DNA of 64,000 nt from Macrosoma leucophasiata (Eukaryota; Arthropoda; Insecta; Lepidoptera; Hedylidae). Position 1 is the stretch's first letter, and each line of letters starts with the position of its first letter. A program made the translations under genes and the position numbers. The DNA lies in assembly GCA_036365455.1 (NCBI GenBank), contig JAWQUS010000027.1, forward strand, positions 20,882,501-20,946,500. The letters are read 5' to 3'. The notes under the pieces are model-generated. The model searched no databases and was not told where the DNA came from. It was given only the letters and a program-made list of their open reading frames with translations. Positions 31,626-42,837 of the stretch are shown here, one piece after another.

Positions 31626-32021
31626 GTATACAACGTGTAACAGGATTAAATGTTTAACCCGAAACCAGTTTGTTCAGAATCGATGTCCGAATCGATTTCT
31701 GGCATTTTTAATTTAAGGTAATAGGTATTTTGTCCCAAAATGAATAACAATTAAGGAAATTATGGTCACCCATTTGGTGAACAGTCAATACAAACGAAAA
31801 TGAGACTATCGTCTATCCAAAATAAAATGCTCATCTCAACAAGTTTATTTAAACACTCGTTGAGACGTGCTTTTTTATTATAAATAATAATTTAAGAAGG
31901 TAGAGTAGGTATATGATGCATAGGGTGTGCATGCTGTTCGAACAAATTGAGGACAACTTATTTCTTAAATAAAAAATATTAAATACATAAACATGTGATT
32001 ACAGTTCATTTTTTTATTTTT
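31626..32021. other. Unassigned AT-rich sequence
   Basis: Only a poly(T)-rich lead into the family A copy at 32022 is recognisable. Confidence 0.4.
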
Positions 32022-32317
32022 TTTATTTTTTTTTTATGTTATAAAAGTGGCAAACAAGCGTGCAGTTCACATTGATGTTAAGTGATGACTGCAGCCTATA
32101 GACACCCACACAATGACCACAGGTCAAAATGCAAATGCGCTGCCACTCCTGTGGCATTAGGTGTTATGCCTCTGTGCCGGAATTTACAGAGCCGTCCATT
32201 ACCACCTGACCGGAACACGATAATGCTGAACACTACCATTTAACGGCAAGTATATTAGGTAATGCGGTGGTGCCTACGCCCGCGAGCTCCGTCACTGGAG
32301 CTCTACCACCAGTAAAA
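32022..32317 (-). repeat. Family A, full length
   Basis: Poly(T) 32022-32036 to CTCTACCACCAGTAAAAA. Confidence 0.85.
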
Positions 32318-32689
32318 AGTCAGTAAAAAGCCATTCAAGACACTTATTATGATTATAACTCGATTTCCTAAACGGGATGTTAAAGAGTGTGTTATTCCCG
32401 TTACATGTTGTATATACTACAGGGAATTAATATTTGTATTTTGGGAACGAAGACTTAGCTGCGGACAAAAGATAGTTATTAAAAAAACGATAATTTTAGC
32501 GATAAGTAAAGATGAAAATAATAATAAAGATTATACATATAAGTACCGACGAAATTGTTATTGCTATATTTTTCTGTTTAATCGATGTCATGCAAAATTT
32601 TATAATAAAAATATATAAATTAATAAATAGATACAATCACATATATTAAATAATATGAATAATAGCTCTGAATTTAAATGTCTTCATTT

Positions 32690-32860
32690 AAGATTATAGT
32701 CATAAGTTTATATTGTAATGTAAAATATTATATGTACATGAAATGTTCTCATAATTTTGCGGTGCCCCTACGGGGTGTTACATGTAACTACAAAATATTT
32801 AATTGTAAGACCTTATAACCATGTGACAAGCAAATAAATAAATAAATAAATAAACTATAC
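32690..32860 (+). mobile_element. LINE-like 3' tail with (AAAT)n
   Basis: GCGGTGCCCCTACGGGGTG then CATGTGACAAGCAAATAAAT and a run of AAAT units (32830-32855) look like a LINE terminus. 5' border not defined. Confidence 0.45.
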
Positions 32861-33047
32861 GATTACAACATTCCATAGGTGTCTTTACAACCCTGTTAGA
32901 AATAGAATAGTATTCGATCCCCGCGCATCGATACATCAGGGAATGTTTGATCAAACGAACACACGTTAACGTGCGGGAATTGAATATTCGATATTCGTTG
33001 TCACATGCGAATGACACTGGCACAGTTTATATTCACAGGTTTTTAGG

Positions 33048-33740
33048 ATTCCGAGTACGAAAAGAGAAATGAATGTTTGAAGATTGAAAGTAGATTTTCA
33101 TATACTATCTGTAGGTTAGGATCCCACTGCAGAATCATTTCGTTCATCCAGATATGCTGCAAACCTTTTTTTTTCGCATATTTATAATCTAGAGATGTAG
33201 GTATATCCATTTATCCACTAGGTTGCCTATCAAAAATGGCCGCAAGTATATATAAACTTACATTCTATTTTGGAAAATATTTTTTTTACTTGTTTTTTCA
33301 ATAAAATATCGTCCACTTTACGGCAATATGTATAAAGACTCTCAAAAATCACGGCTGCCGTTGCGCACTTGGCCGCCCCTACATATTTTCGTTCCGGTCT
33401 GATAACTTTTTACGTCCATAACGTACATGTATTATTTAGATATCAAATGAAAGCTATTTTTTTCTCATTATCATGATAATTGGGAGCCAAATAACAACGG
33501 CCGCGTATAAGAGTAGCTGGCTGTTAAAAATAAAATAATTTAATTAAAAATACTTGCAGCCAAATTTTGATAGGCAACCTAGAGGATATACTCGTATATT
33601 CTCTAGATTAAAAATATGATACAAATTATGTTTGCAGTATTTTTGGATGAACGAATGATTCTGCAGTGGGATCCTAACCTATAAAGAGTATATGAAAATC
33701 TACTTTCAAACATTCATTTCTCTTTTCGTACTCGGAATAC
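33048..33740. mobile_element. Fold-back element with about 190-bp arms
   Basis: GATTCCGAGTACGAAAAGAG at the left is inverted at the right; GGTTAGGATCCCACTGCAG, TCGTTCATCC and CTAGGTTGCCTATCAAAA follow in order in both arms (33048-33240, 33555-33740). The middle of about 310 bp has no coding frame. Confidence 0.8.
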
Positions 33741-33938
33741 GGGTAGTAGAGCCTCAGTGACGGAGCTCGCGGGCGTATGCACTACCGGGTTCAGCACTAT
33801 AGCGTTCCGGTCAGTTGGCAATGTACAGCCCTGTAATTTCACACAGGGGCGTAATACCAGGCCTCAGGAGTAGTAAAGCTCATCACTTAACATCAATAAT
33901 AAGTGCATGCTTGTTTGCCACTTCTATTACATAAAAAT
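33741..33938 (+). repeat. Family A, shortened
   Basis: GGTAGTAGAGCCTCAGTGAC to CTATTACATAAAAATA, with several deletions; directly abuts the fold-back element at 33048. Confidence 0.7.
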
Positions 33939-34346
33939 AATCTGAACTCTACGATTGTTTACCATTTCATGACAAAAATAAATAATGTAAAGATGGTAAG
34001 CATACGATAAAGCATAACATAGGTATCGTTACAAGAACTGAAGACTGAGTACTTGAATATTCTAGCCATAGAATTATAACGCTACATCTATGACTCTAGC
34101 TGATGCTCTATTCTATCGATATTCGATAAATCATAAAAGGTCCACCTCAATAACCGCAAACGTATTATTATGAAACGATCGTTTTCTTTGACAATTGAAT
34201 AAAAATTCACCTTTGTCCGGTTTTATTACGAAGGAATATATTTCATCAGAATACGTTTGCCACTTTTGTACTGTACCTAATGTACCAATCTAGGTTTAAT
34301 GTTTTACGTGAGAAATACATACGTGTGGTAATACGTACCTACCATA

Positions 34347-34634
34347 ATTTTTACTGGTGGTAGAGCTCCAGTGACGGAGCTCGCGGGCGTATGCATGCAC
34401 ATTACCTAATATACTTGCCGCTAAATGGTGGTGTTCAGTACTATTGTGTTCCGGTCAGGTGGTAATATACAGCCCTGTAATTTCCGGCACAGAGGCATAA
34501 CACTTTAGACCTTAGGTATGGTAACGCATCTGCATTTTGAACTTGGTCTTTGGGCAAGTGTCTATAGGCTGCAGTCATCACTTAACATCAATGTGACTGA
34601 ATGCTTGTTCGCCACTTCCATTACATAAAATAAA
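34347..34634 (+). repeat. Family A, full length
   Basis: TTTTTACTGGTGGTAGAGCT to CATTACATAAAATAAAA. Confidence 0.85.
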
Positions 34635-34737
34635 ATAATAATAGTTCTTATAAGGTACATTAAATCAATCCATAAATAAAACATTACACACACTACCATG
34701 GGCGATCACTAGCTTGTATTATATTGCCCGGGTTTCT

Positions 34738-35225
34738 TCATCATATCAGCCATAGGACGTCCACTGCTGAACATAGGCCTCCCCCAATGACCTCCATGCC
34801 GACCGATAGGAAGCGACGTGCATTCAGCGGGGACCTGCAGCCTTGACTAGGTTGTCGGTCCATCTTGCAGGTGGACGTCCTACGCTGCGTTTGCCGATAC
34901 GTGGTCTCCACTAAAGAGACCTTTCTGCCCCAGCGGCAGTCGGTTCTCCGAGCCATAGCTCGGAGAAAAAAGCTGAAGTAGCAATGGGCAGGGCACATAT
35001 GCCCTGCCCATTGCCACTTCAGCTTGTAAATCTGCTTGGCTATGTCAGCGACTTTCGTTCGCCTACGGATCTCCTCATTTCTGATTCGATCCAGTAGGGA
35101 AACGCCGAGCATAGCCCTTTCCATTGACCGCTGAGTGACTTGGAGCTTTCGTACGAGACCCATAGTGAGAGACCACGTCTCGGCACCGTAGGTCATCACC
35201 GGTTTCTTAGTGGTACTTAATAGAT
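34738..35225 (-). pseudogene. LINE ORF2 C-terminus with an internal palindrome
   Basis: Minus strand reads PVMTYGAETWSLTMGLVRKL, VTQRSMERAMLGVSLLDRI, RNEEIRRRTKVADIAKQIYK, LKWQWAGHMC, then a 26-bp segment is repeated in inverse (34971-35026) before RTDCRWGRKV and the 3' end (GAACATAGGCCTCCCCCA on the plus strand), with CATCAT-type tail at 34738. RTE-like group by its YGAETWS...KWQWAGH order. Confidence 0.85.
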
Positions 35226-35319
35226 AAATGTACTTGAACTTATAAATTTGGTGCCACGTCGTCTTGGAACACATAACATTGAATAAACGGAAAAGAAAGA
35301 AGAAAAAAGAGAAACAGGC

Positions 35320-35467
35320 AGTCAATAATTCTCCCGCTGGTGCAGTCAGTCCATCGAATAATAGCGGTCCAATAGAGGTAGTAAATATCCTGCCCCGCGT
35401 TAAAACTCCCTTCACTGTAATCGCCTACCCGCATCTCAAGTGTCTCAAGCGTGGCGATAATAGCATA
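35320..35467. repeat. Repeat Z, degenerate
   Basis: GTGCAGTCAGTCCATCGAAT and GTAATCGCCTACCCGCATC; sits between the LINE at 34738 and a Helitron. Confidence 0.45.
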
Positions 35468-35690
35468 TTAGCGGTCCGCCCCGGCTTCGCGCGTTTACAA
35501 TGTTTGGAAGGCTTTAGGCTTAGCCTGATGAATAGGAGAGGGTTCTCCTATTCATCTTAGCCTAAATCCTTCCTCGATAAATGGGCTATCTAAAAATGAA
35601 ATTAAATAAAAAATAATTTTTCAAATCGGACCAGTAGTTCCTGAGATTAGCGCGTTCAAAAAAACAAACAAACTCTCAGCTTTATAATAT
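35468..35690 (-). mobile_element. Helitron, H3 type, degenerate
   Basis: TTAGCGGTCCGCCCCGGCTTC at the left (mutated CTAG) and CTTTATAATATT at the right. An internal fold-back, GATGAATAGGAGAG followed by CTCCTATTCATC, lies at 35526-35555. Confidence 0.5.
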
Positions 35691-35699
35691 TTGTGTTCC

Positions 35700-36261
35700 T
35701 ATGGTGAGGCTTTTGTTCAACAGTGGATGACTTTTGATTGATATGATGATGATGAATTCATTATAAATAAGTCAACATAAAAAAAAACTGACATCGCTAA
35801 TTGTCAAAATACAATAAAGTTCGTTATTTCAACAATGCGTACATTTCATTAACTTTCTTTTTATTTCATCAAGAAAACGAAATTAAAGTCGGGGTAAACA
35901 AATCACAAAAGAAGAAGACGCAGAAGAAAAACTTTTATATTTAAAGTTTTGTCGAACCAAACAATAAAGAGAGGTTTGTTCGGACAGAAAACAAAAGAGT
36001 CGTGTTTCGCGAACTTAAATTATTGTAATAGAAAAGTGTTGGGTCGGAATCAGTCGGGTTTTATTAGTAAACAAAGGTTTGACGGTCCAAGAAACGGGAC
36101 AAACTACGTAAGTTGAGCTACTTCTGTGTAATTTTGCCGAATTATTTCCTTTAACAATGGACATTGGCCTTGGTAAAATGTATCCTTGTTTTGTTGCCCT
36201 AAAAATGTATTGCAGTAAATTTCCAAATTTGTTCGAATATTTTTTTTTAATGGTGTTGTGA
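35700..36261. other. Unassigned sequence with a donor-like site
   Basis: Non-repetitive, with ATCAGTCGGG at 36049 and ACTAC|GTAAGTTG at 36106/36107. Too little for an exon call. Confidence 0.3.
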
Positions 36262-36475
36262 CTTGACTATCTCTCCGCCCAGTAGCGGCATATTACATAT
36301 TCTCTGGTAGCGGAAGAATTTTCTTCTACAGTAAGAATAATTCTTCTACTAGTGCAGTCACTCAACTGAACAATGGCGGTCAAATCATTCCAATGTGGCG
36401 GTAGTAAAAGCAGAGCATCCTGCGATAAAACTACTTCCACTGTGATCGCCAATCCGCATGCCAAGCGTAGTGATT
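36262..36475. repeat. Repeat Z
   Basis: GATCGCCAATCCGCATGCCA and GTGCAGTCACTCAACTGAAC shared with 30905 and 35320. Confidence 0.5.
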
Positions 36476-36594
36476 ATGACATATACCCCTCACCCCCCTT
36501 ATGAGCTCAAAACTGCCGCTGCGCACCAAACTACGCCTGTACAAAACATACATCAGGTCGAGGCTGACCTACGCCGCGCCAGGTGCCCACCTCC

Positions 36595-36775
36595 TCCATA
36601 TAGAGCGTTATCTCTTTCGTACCGTACCTATTTGACGTTTGTCGACCATTTTTTATCAAGTTTTGACCAATACTGGACTGTCAGTGCTTACGTAGGTAGT
36701 GTGCAACAGAGATAATGCTCTAAAAAGTCGAAACGGGTCCATCGTCTCTTTCGCAGGCTCGATGTGCAATATTAA
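36595..36775. mobile_element. MITE M2
   Basis: TAGAGCGTTATCTCTTTCG and CAGAGATAATGCTCTA ends, then CGATGTGCAATATTAATTG on the right as at 38595 (inverse of the 30640 left flank). Confidence 0.65.
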
Positions 36776-37082
36776 TTGTTGAGTACTGTACCTGGCGAAT
36801 CATGGTTTCATCAAAACGTTTCTTTATTCAACCAAATGTAAGCGGCGCGCGGGGGAATAGCTGAGGGAGAGAAAATACTATGCCCCTCCAAAAAAAAGCA
36901 AAAAAAAAGGGTTGAAAATCTCAAAAAAAAAGAAAAAAGTAAAAAAACATGGGGAAAAAAATAAAAAGAAAAGAAAGGAAATGGCCTCCCTCAGCAAGCT
37001 TCCCGGCATGCATCCCCTTCATTTGATATCCGCCCCCGACGCCTCGGGGGCAGATAGGCCCGGGGAACGAGATACACCTGAC
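36776..37082. other. A-rich and GC-rich mosaic before SINE S1
   Basis: AAAAAAG and AAAAAAAAAGG runs at 36888-36960, then a hairpin GCCCCCGACGCCTCGGGGGC at 37033-37052. Possibly part of an unclassified retroelement. Confidence 0.35.
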
Positions 37083-37285
37083 TGACGACCCGGTTAGTCC
37101 AGCGGTGTGAGATGACCGTTTGATTCGGAGGGTCGCGGGTTCGATCCCCGCACCGGGACAAATATTTGTATGGCCTACAGATATTTGTTTCGGGTCTGGG
37201 TGTTTGTGTATGTGTTGTATGAGTACAACGGCACCCACGACACAGGTTTATACCTACTGTGAATGTAAGCGTATTTTATTATTAT
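37083..37285 (+). repeat. SINE S1
   Basis: Best-preserved S1: A-box TAGTCCAGCGG, B box GGTTCGATCCCCGCACCGG. Slightly shorter 3' end than the 13069 copy. Confidence 0.85.
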
Positions 37286-37379
37286 TTCACTCATTTATTC
37301 TTCATCTTATTTAGTATTTTTTTACATATATAAGTCGAAAAAAAAAAAACAAATATATATAAAAAAATAAAAAATAGTG

Positions 37380-37970
37380 CGCCGCCGGCAGCGGGAACAG
37401 GGTCCAAGCTGTCAGTGGTTAGGGTCACAGAGACAGGAACCTCCTCACTATACGTGCCGTGCCGAGAAGTGCCGCCTTCTGTATCAGACCCTTGATCCAA
37501 CTTCCTAACTTGAGCCTCTTGAGATGTTGGTCGAGGCTCTTTGCTATCAATCCGTTGACCGTGACGACTATCGGCACAATGATGGCCGAATCCACATCCC
37601 ACATGGCGACAATCTCGTGAGCCAGATCAAGATATTTGATTTCCTTGTCTTTTTCGGCCTTCACGAGATTCCCATCATGAGGGACGGTGATATCGATGAT
37701 CATTGCGCGGCGCTCCGAGCGGTCTATTACCACTATATCAGGCTTATTGGCTACAATAGTTCTGTCAGTGATAATAGACCGGTCCCAATACATTGTGGCA
37801 TGGTCGTTCTCGAGAACTGGGTCGGGCACATACCTGTAGTGTGGCACCTCCATGGCCACAAGACCGTATCGCAAGGCAAGTTGCTGGTGGATAATCCTGG
37901 CTACTTGGTTGTGTCTGCTACTTGCCCCTGAACCATCCCCTTCTCTGTCGCGCTTCACGCGGAGGGAGGG
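37380..37970 (-). pseudogene. LINE C-terminus with PD-(D/E)XK-like endonuclease
   Basis: The minus strand has 177 open codons (37958-37425): SSRHNQVARIIHQQLALRY, VLENDHATMYWDRSIITDRT, KPDIVVIDRSERRAMIIDIT, EKDKEIKYLDLAHEIVAMW, then a hydrophobic IIVPIVVTVNGLI segment. The PD...D...K order and its place at the end of ORF2 fit the restriction-like endonuclease of R2/R4(Dong)-superfamily LINEs. The RT is missing (5'-truncated). The tail is A-rich on the minus strand (37310-37375). Unlike the other LINE pieces here, the frame is unbroken. Confidence 0.7.
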
Positions 37971-37984
37971 GATGATGTTAAGTT

Positions 37985-38070
37985 AGTAGTAGGCGAATCA
38001 TGGGTGTTTGCATGTATGCATTTACCTCTGCCCAACCCTTCAGGGGTGACAAGCGTTAAGTCATGTGACG
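37985..38070 (+). repeat. SINE S2, 3' fragment
   Basis: GGCGAATCATGGGTGTTTGC and GCATTTACCTCTGCCCAACC match the S2 3' end only. Confidence 0.6.
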
Positions 38071-38379
38071 TTCAAAATGCTAAACTAAGTATTTTTTATC
38101 ACAATTTGATCACTTTGTGGCATGACATTGAATGGAAAGTAAATGAGGTGTAGTTGAATTGCAACATTTGCATTATAAATGGTCGCGTACTATTGCGTTC
38201 GTTAATGTGTTTCGTGACAATATTTATTATTATGTACCGTTTAATCTAACAATAACAGATATGTACTTTATGTTCTATGTATCTTTACTGGTGGTACAGT
38301 TCCATTGTCGGAGTTCGAGGGCGTAGGTATCACCGCATTACAGTATCAAAAAAGAAAAATCACACATCGGCTTTAGGAA

Positions 38380-38600
38380 GGAGACTTCGGCTTATTTCGG
38401 GTCTGTAGAGCGTTATCTCTTTCGCACCTTACTTAGGTGACGTTTGTCGAACATGTTGATCAAGTTTTGACCAATACCAGACTATCTGGTGTGTGCGTAC
38501 GTAGGAAGTGTGTAGCAGAGATAACGCTCTATGAAGTCGAAACTAACCGATTATCCCTTTCGTAGTTTTCGTAGGTTCGATGTGCAATATTTCTTGTTAG
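38380..38600. mobile_element. MITE M2
   Basis: GTAGAGCGTTATCTCTTTCG and GCAGAGATAACGCTCTATG ends; both outer flanks preserved. Confidence 0.7.
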
Positions 38601-39439
38601 GTAATCTGTTGCCACCAAATTTATTAAAAAAGGCCCGTTTTTTTGTCACTTGTCATTGCAACCGATAAGATTGTAATGTAAGGATGTGAATCAAACTAAT
38701 CATTAATCAGATTATTCGATTACTACTTAACATCGATTTCATACAAGTGAACTTTTAATCGTATTTATTGTTTTAAATTCTTGTTATTTTGACATTTTCA
38801 TGTTTTTGTGAAATACACCCCCTCATCGATTTTTATACAAGTGAACTTTTAATCGTATTTTGTTTTTAATTAACAATTATATTGAAATTTTAATGTGTTT
38901 ATGAAATACGTACCCTCTAACATACAACCAAAAATCCTTCTTTATTCTCGGCCGGTGATGCCCTACGGTACATCTACAATTGAAATAAAAAATAATAACA
39001 CCATAATTTCCTGTAAAATTCAACCAGCATTTGAAGAGAAAATTTGGAATGGTCAAATCGTCAACGCGCTATGTAACTAATAATGACGGGCGCTGTCATT
39101 CGTATATCGTAATAGGTTGCGCGGTAATGATCGTCGAGGGTGACCACGAGAGCTAGATTAGTTGCGTGTTTCAAAAATAAATCAAATTCTAAAGGTTATT
39201 TATCATTTGGGATTACATGAATCGCTGATAATATGCTACGGCAATGGTGAATAACAATAGACACACATAGTACGTCAAAAAGTTACAAGTTACAAAAATT
39301 GGTATTATGTACCTATATCAGTAGAATGTCTCATTTCCTCTCTAACAAACTGCTTTCGTGCATACACCCAGATGTACTGCGTTAAATGTCTTTGTAACGA
39401 GATTGAGACTAGTGAAATCTCGTGCATAGTGATGTGCTT
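38601..39439. other. Unassigned AT-rich sequence
   Basis: ATACAAGTGAACTTTTAATC occurs twice (38742, 38837) as part of an approximate 95-bp duplication. No gene seen. Confidence 0.45.
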
Positions 39440-39800
39440 TTATCTCGATATTTTTTATTCTACTCATCTTTGACCAGAATGTGTTGCCAGTGATGACATA
39501 TGGAACTGAAAAGTGGTCGTTCACCATGGACTTCATAAAAAGGCTCGAGGTCACGCAGAGAGCAAACGGAGAGAGCTATGCTCGGAGTTTCCCTGCGTGA
39601 TGGGATCAGAAATGAGGAGATCCGCATAAGAACCAAAGTAATCGACGTAGGGGTTGGTGGAATAGCGAAACTCAAGTGATAGCGGGCAGACAGCTAGAAG
39701 AACTGATGGCCCATGGGGTAGACGAGTTCTCGAATGGCGACTGCGTACGGGAAGACGAAGTGTAGGCAGGCCCTCCACGAGGTGGACCGACGATCTCACC
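39440..39800 (+). pseudogene. LINE ORF2 C-terminus, same group as 34738, decayed
   Basis: Plus strand reads LPVMTYGTEKWSFTMDFIKR, then across frameshifts the DGIRNEEIRIRTK- and ADRQLEELMAHGVDEF-type segments and RPSTRWTDDLT-like end. Many breaks. Confidence 0.65.
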
Positions 39801-40184
39801 TGATCCTATTACTTCGGACCTAGGATCAGGTGGCCGAGGGCCGTTTGTTGTGGCAATATTTGGGGCAAGAAATGGTTCAGCAGTGCACGTCTTTTTGCTG
39901 AAATTATGACTTCTTCTTCTTCCTGGCTGGGCTTTCCACTTTCCACAGCAATTGACAGCCATGCGTCACCAAATAGGTTCCGATTGAAAATAAGCACCAG
40001 GCTCACGCATGCATTATTGCTGAATTGGACCGAATTTTGGTGCGTAAAGAACACACATTAAGACACTTCTTGTTTCCTCTTTTTTCTGTAAGCAACCCGT
40101 GTTTTCTTCTGTACCCAATAAAATTTGATTTTATTATTATTTTTGGCATTTGTTATTCAATAAATTATTATTATTTATGTGAAC

Positions 40185-40660
40185 ACACTATGTGTTGGTG
40201 TTAAGTGATGACTTAACTAAAGTAGCCTATAGACATCTACACAAAAACCAGAAGTCAAAATGCAAATGCGTTGCCACCCCTAAGACCTAAATTGTTATGA
40301 ATGTATCTTCAGAACGTCGACTCCCTTACTTTTAGCAGAGAATATGTAATAACTACGTATAGAATGGACACTTCGACGTCCCGCCCGATTTCTCCGCATC
40401 ACCGAACCTCCTCCCCTCTTATGGGCGACGGTTGTATTGTGCGTGTGTGTACACGTGTAAATACACGTCACCGATTGATGTCTGTGTAATAGAGACCAAA
40501 TTAAGCGTTTGTATGGAATTTTGGAGGAGTGTCCGCGTTGTGCTTTAAAGGTAGGTAGACTAGAGAATGTGGCGCGCCAGTTATTTGATAGATATTTATG
40601 TCTCTATAAACTGAAGTCTGAAGTTATTACGGGGCCCTACAGTTCCTTTCTATTTGTTTG
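40185..40660 (-). repeat. Family A, split by repeat Y
   Basis: GTTGGTGTTAAGTGATGAC at the left; GAAGTTATTACGGGGCCCTA at the right. Both ends lost. Confidence 0.6.
40310..40590 (+). repeat. Repeat Y inside a family A copy
   Basis: GAATATGTAATAACTACG, CTCCTCCCCTCTTATGGGC, GTAATAGAGACCAAATTAAG, GGAGTGTCCGCGTTGTGC. Family A (minus) breaks at 40300 and resumes at about 40598. Confidence 0.65.
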
Positions 40661-40977
40661 TGACACCACACTGAGTTTGTGGTTTAGATTAGGCTTCAGT
40701 GGTTATTTGTCTTGCCATTTGCTTGAACTGCTGAAATACATTTCAGGAGTTTCGGCAGTACACCTCAGCATCCTTGACTGCCTCTTCCCATATTAATAAA
40801 CAGAAACCGTCCGATAAAGATGTGATACGTGGTCGCCCTGAACTAATGCGTGATTATCGAATCCTCACGCTAAGCTTTTCAATTGAACTAAATGTTAACT
40901 AAACAGTAGCAGAAATTTCATCGACAAAGTCGAATCCCGCGTAGGCATTACATGTGAAATCAACTTTGTACGTTTTA

Positions 40978-41100
40978 ACTAAAGTGGCAAACCATCGTGC
41001 AGTTCAGATGGATGCTGAGTGACTGCAGGCTATATACATTACAGACAGACAAAATACTGATGCATTACCAGACTTTCCACCCTTGAGACTTAAGTTTCAA
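40978..41100 (-). repeat. Family A, 3' part only
   Basis: AAAGTGGCAAACCATCGTGC to CACCCTTGAGACTTAAG. Confidence 0.65.
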
Positions 41101-41102
41101 GC

Positions 41103-41388
41103 TTTTTTTTATTAAATGGAAGTGGCAAACAAGCATGCAGTTCACATTGATGTTAAGTGATGACTACAGCCTACAGACACCGACACAATGACCAGAGGTC
41201 AAAATGCAGATGCTTTGCCACTCCTGAGGTCTAAGGTGTTATGCCTCTGTGCCGGAAATTACAGGGCCGTACATTACCACCTGACCGGAACACGATAGTG
41301 CTGAACACTACCATTTAGCGGCAAGTATATTAGGTAATGCGGTGGTGCCTACGCCCGCGAGCTCCGTCACTAGAGCTCTACCATTAGC
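41103..41388 (-). repeat. Family A, full length
   Basis: TTTTTTTTATTAAATGGAAG to CTCTACCATTAGC. Confidence 0.85.
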
Positions 41389-41796
41389 TTCTCTGATACT
41401 TAGAAAGTAATTACGGGGAAAGTAATTAATTAAAGTAATTTCTTTAAAAATAAAAGTAATTACGGGGACAAGTACTAGGTACCTATGTGTTATCTGTTCT
41501 TTACCCGTAGAGAAACTGCATTGGTGAAATTTAGTTCAGCATACCATACCTGTTTCAAAATGAATCTATCGTATCTTTTTCTATTTAAAGAACTCGACTT
41601 GTACGTGTTGTGGTAAGTAAAACAATTAAGTCATCTATTTGTTGACTTTGCAAATTGTTATCACGGAGTAAACAATTGAACTAGGTGCTTGCCATTCTAC
41701 CTAGATACTATCATTTCGTAGCAAATAGATTATTTAGGTAAGGTGGTGAGTACGCTTTCGAGTTCGGATACTGGATCTTTTTAGAACAGTGGTTCT

Positions 41797-41953
41797 TTTT
41801 GACGTGACAACGTCTTAAATTAGGTTGCGGCTCGGAGTCACTCATGAAAAAGTGTAACGCCCGGTAACGTAACGATGAGTCACCGAACGAGAGAGAGGCC
41901 TGCCGGACCGGCGAATGCCTTTCTACCGAGAAAAAGACGTTGTCACGTAAAAT
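41797..41953. mobile_element. MITE with ACGTGACAACGTCTT ends
   Basis: GACGTGACAACGTCTT and AAGACGTTGTCACGT are inverted at 41801 and 41934. A short minus-strand frame across it has no recognisable product. Confidence 0.65.
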
Positions 41954-42079
41954 CTTCGCCCGTAAAACCGACTTTACAGGCAACCAGTTTTTTTTAATCT
42001 AAATTTATTTGGAGGCTTTTGTCCACTGGAGGATATGTCAGCCCCATCATATCCTAATCTACAATATACACAACATTTA

Positions 42080-42606
42080 TCTAAACTAATATTATAAAGA
42101 GGTAATATTTTTTTTGTTTGTTTGTTTGTTTTGAATAGGCTCAATAACTACTGGACCGATTTTAAAAATTCTTTCACTATTCGAAAGCTACATTATCTAC
42201 GGGTAACATAGGCTATATTTTATTTTGGAAAAAATTGGGTTCTGTAAGATATTTGGGTTTTTCAGACACAAGGTGTAAAAAATCATTCAGGTAAGTTACT
42301 TATTTTGCGTACGCTGCTTAAACTATCAAAGATATCGAGGAATATCTTCACTGTTCGAAAGCTACATTATCCACGGGTAACATAGGCTATATTTTATTTT
42401 GGAAAAATAGGGTTCCGTAAGATATTTGCGTTTTTCAGACACAAGGTGTAAAAAATCAATTAGAAAAGTTACTCATTTTGCGTACGCTGCCTAAACTATA
42501 GAAGATATCGAGGAAGGCTTTAGGCTATATCTATGATCATCACGCTTAGACGAATAGGAGAGAGTAGGTAACATTGCACCCGCGCGAAGCAAGGGCGGGC
42601 CGCTAG
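42080..42606 (+). mobile_element. Helitron, H3 type, with 174-bp internal duplication
   Basis: A|TCTAAACTAATATTATAAAG at the 5' end, GGGCGGGCCGCTAG|T at the 3' end. The interior contains two units of 174 bp (42174-42347 and 42348-42521) differing at a handful of bases. Confidence 0.8.
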
Positions 42607-42837
42607 TGTAATGATATATACTAAACCTTAAAGTCCTGGTGGACCATTTGACAATATTTCAGTTACGCCATGGACCATCTAGTTAGTTTATTGATTTGAA
42701 GGTATTTAGCAGTAAATAAATGTACACAGGTTTCTTTTAGATCACAACAATTAAAAAACGTATCAGCTAAAAGTAGTTTTATTTTAAAGTAAATTCACAA
42801 GCCAATGCAAGCCTAAAAATTAATAAAAAATAGGTAT

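Noticed and set aside
36049..36110. Initiator-like ATCAGTC followed by ACTAC|GTAAGT
   Set aside because: No DPE, no ATG, no GC change; single motif matches of this quality are expected by chance.
36921..37238. 105-codon minus-strand frame
   Set aside because: Covers SINE S1 in reverse and an A-rich tract.
37524..37931. 135-codon plus-strand frame
   Set aside because: Antisense shadow of the LINE endonuclease frame.
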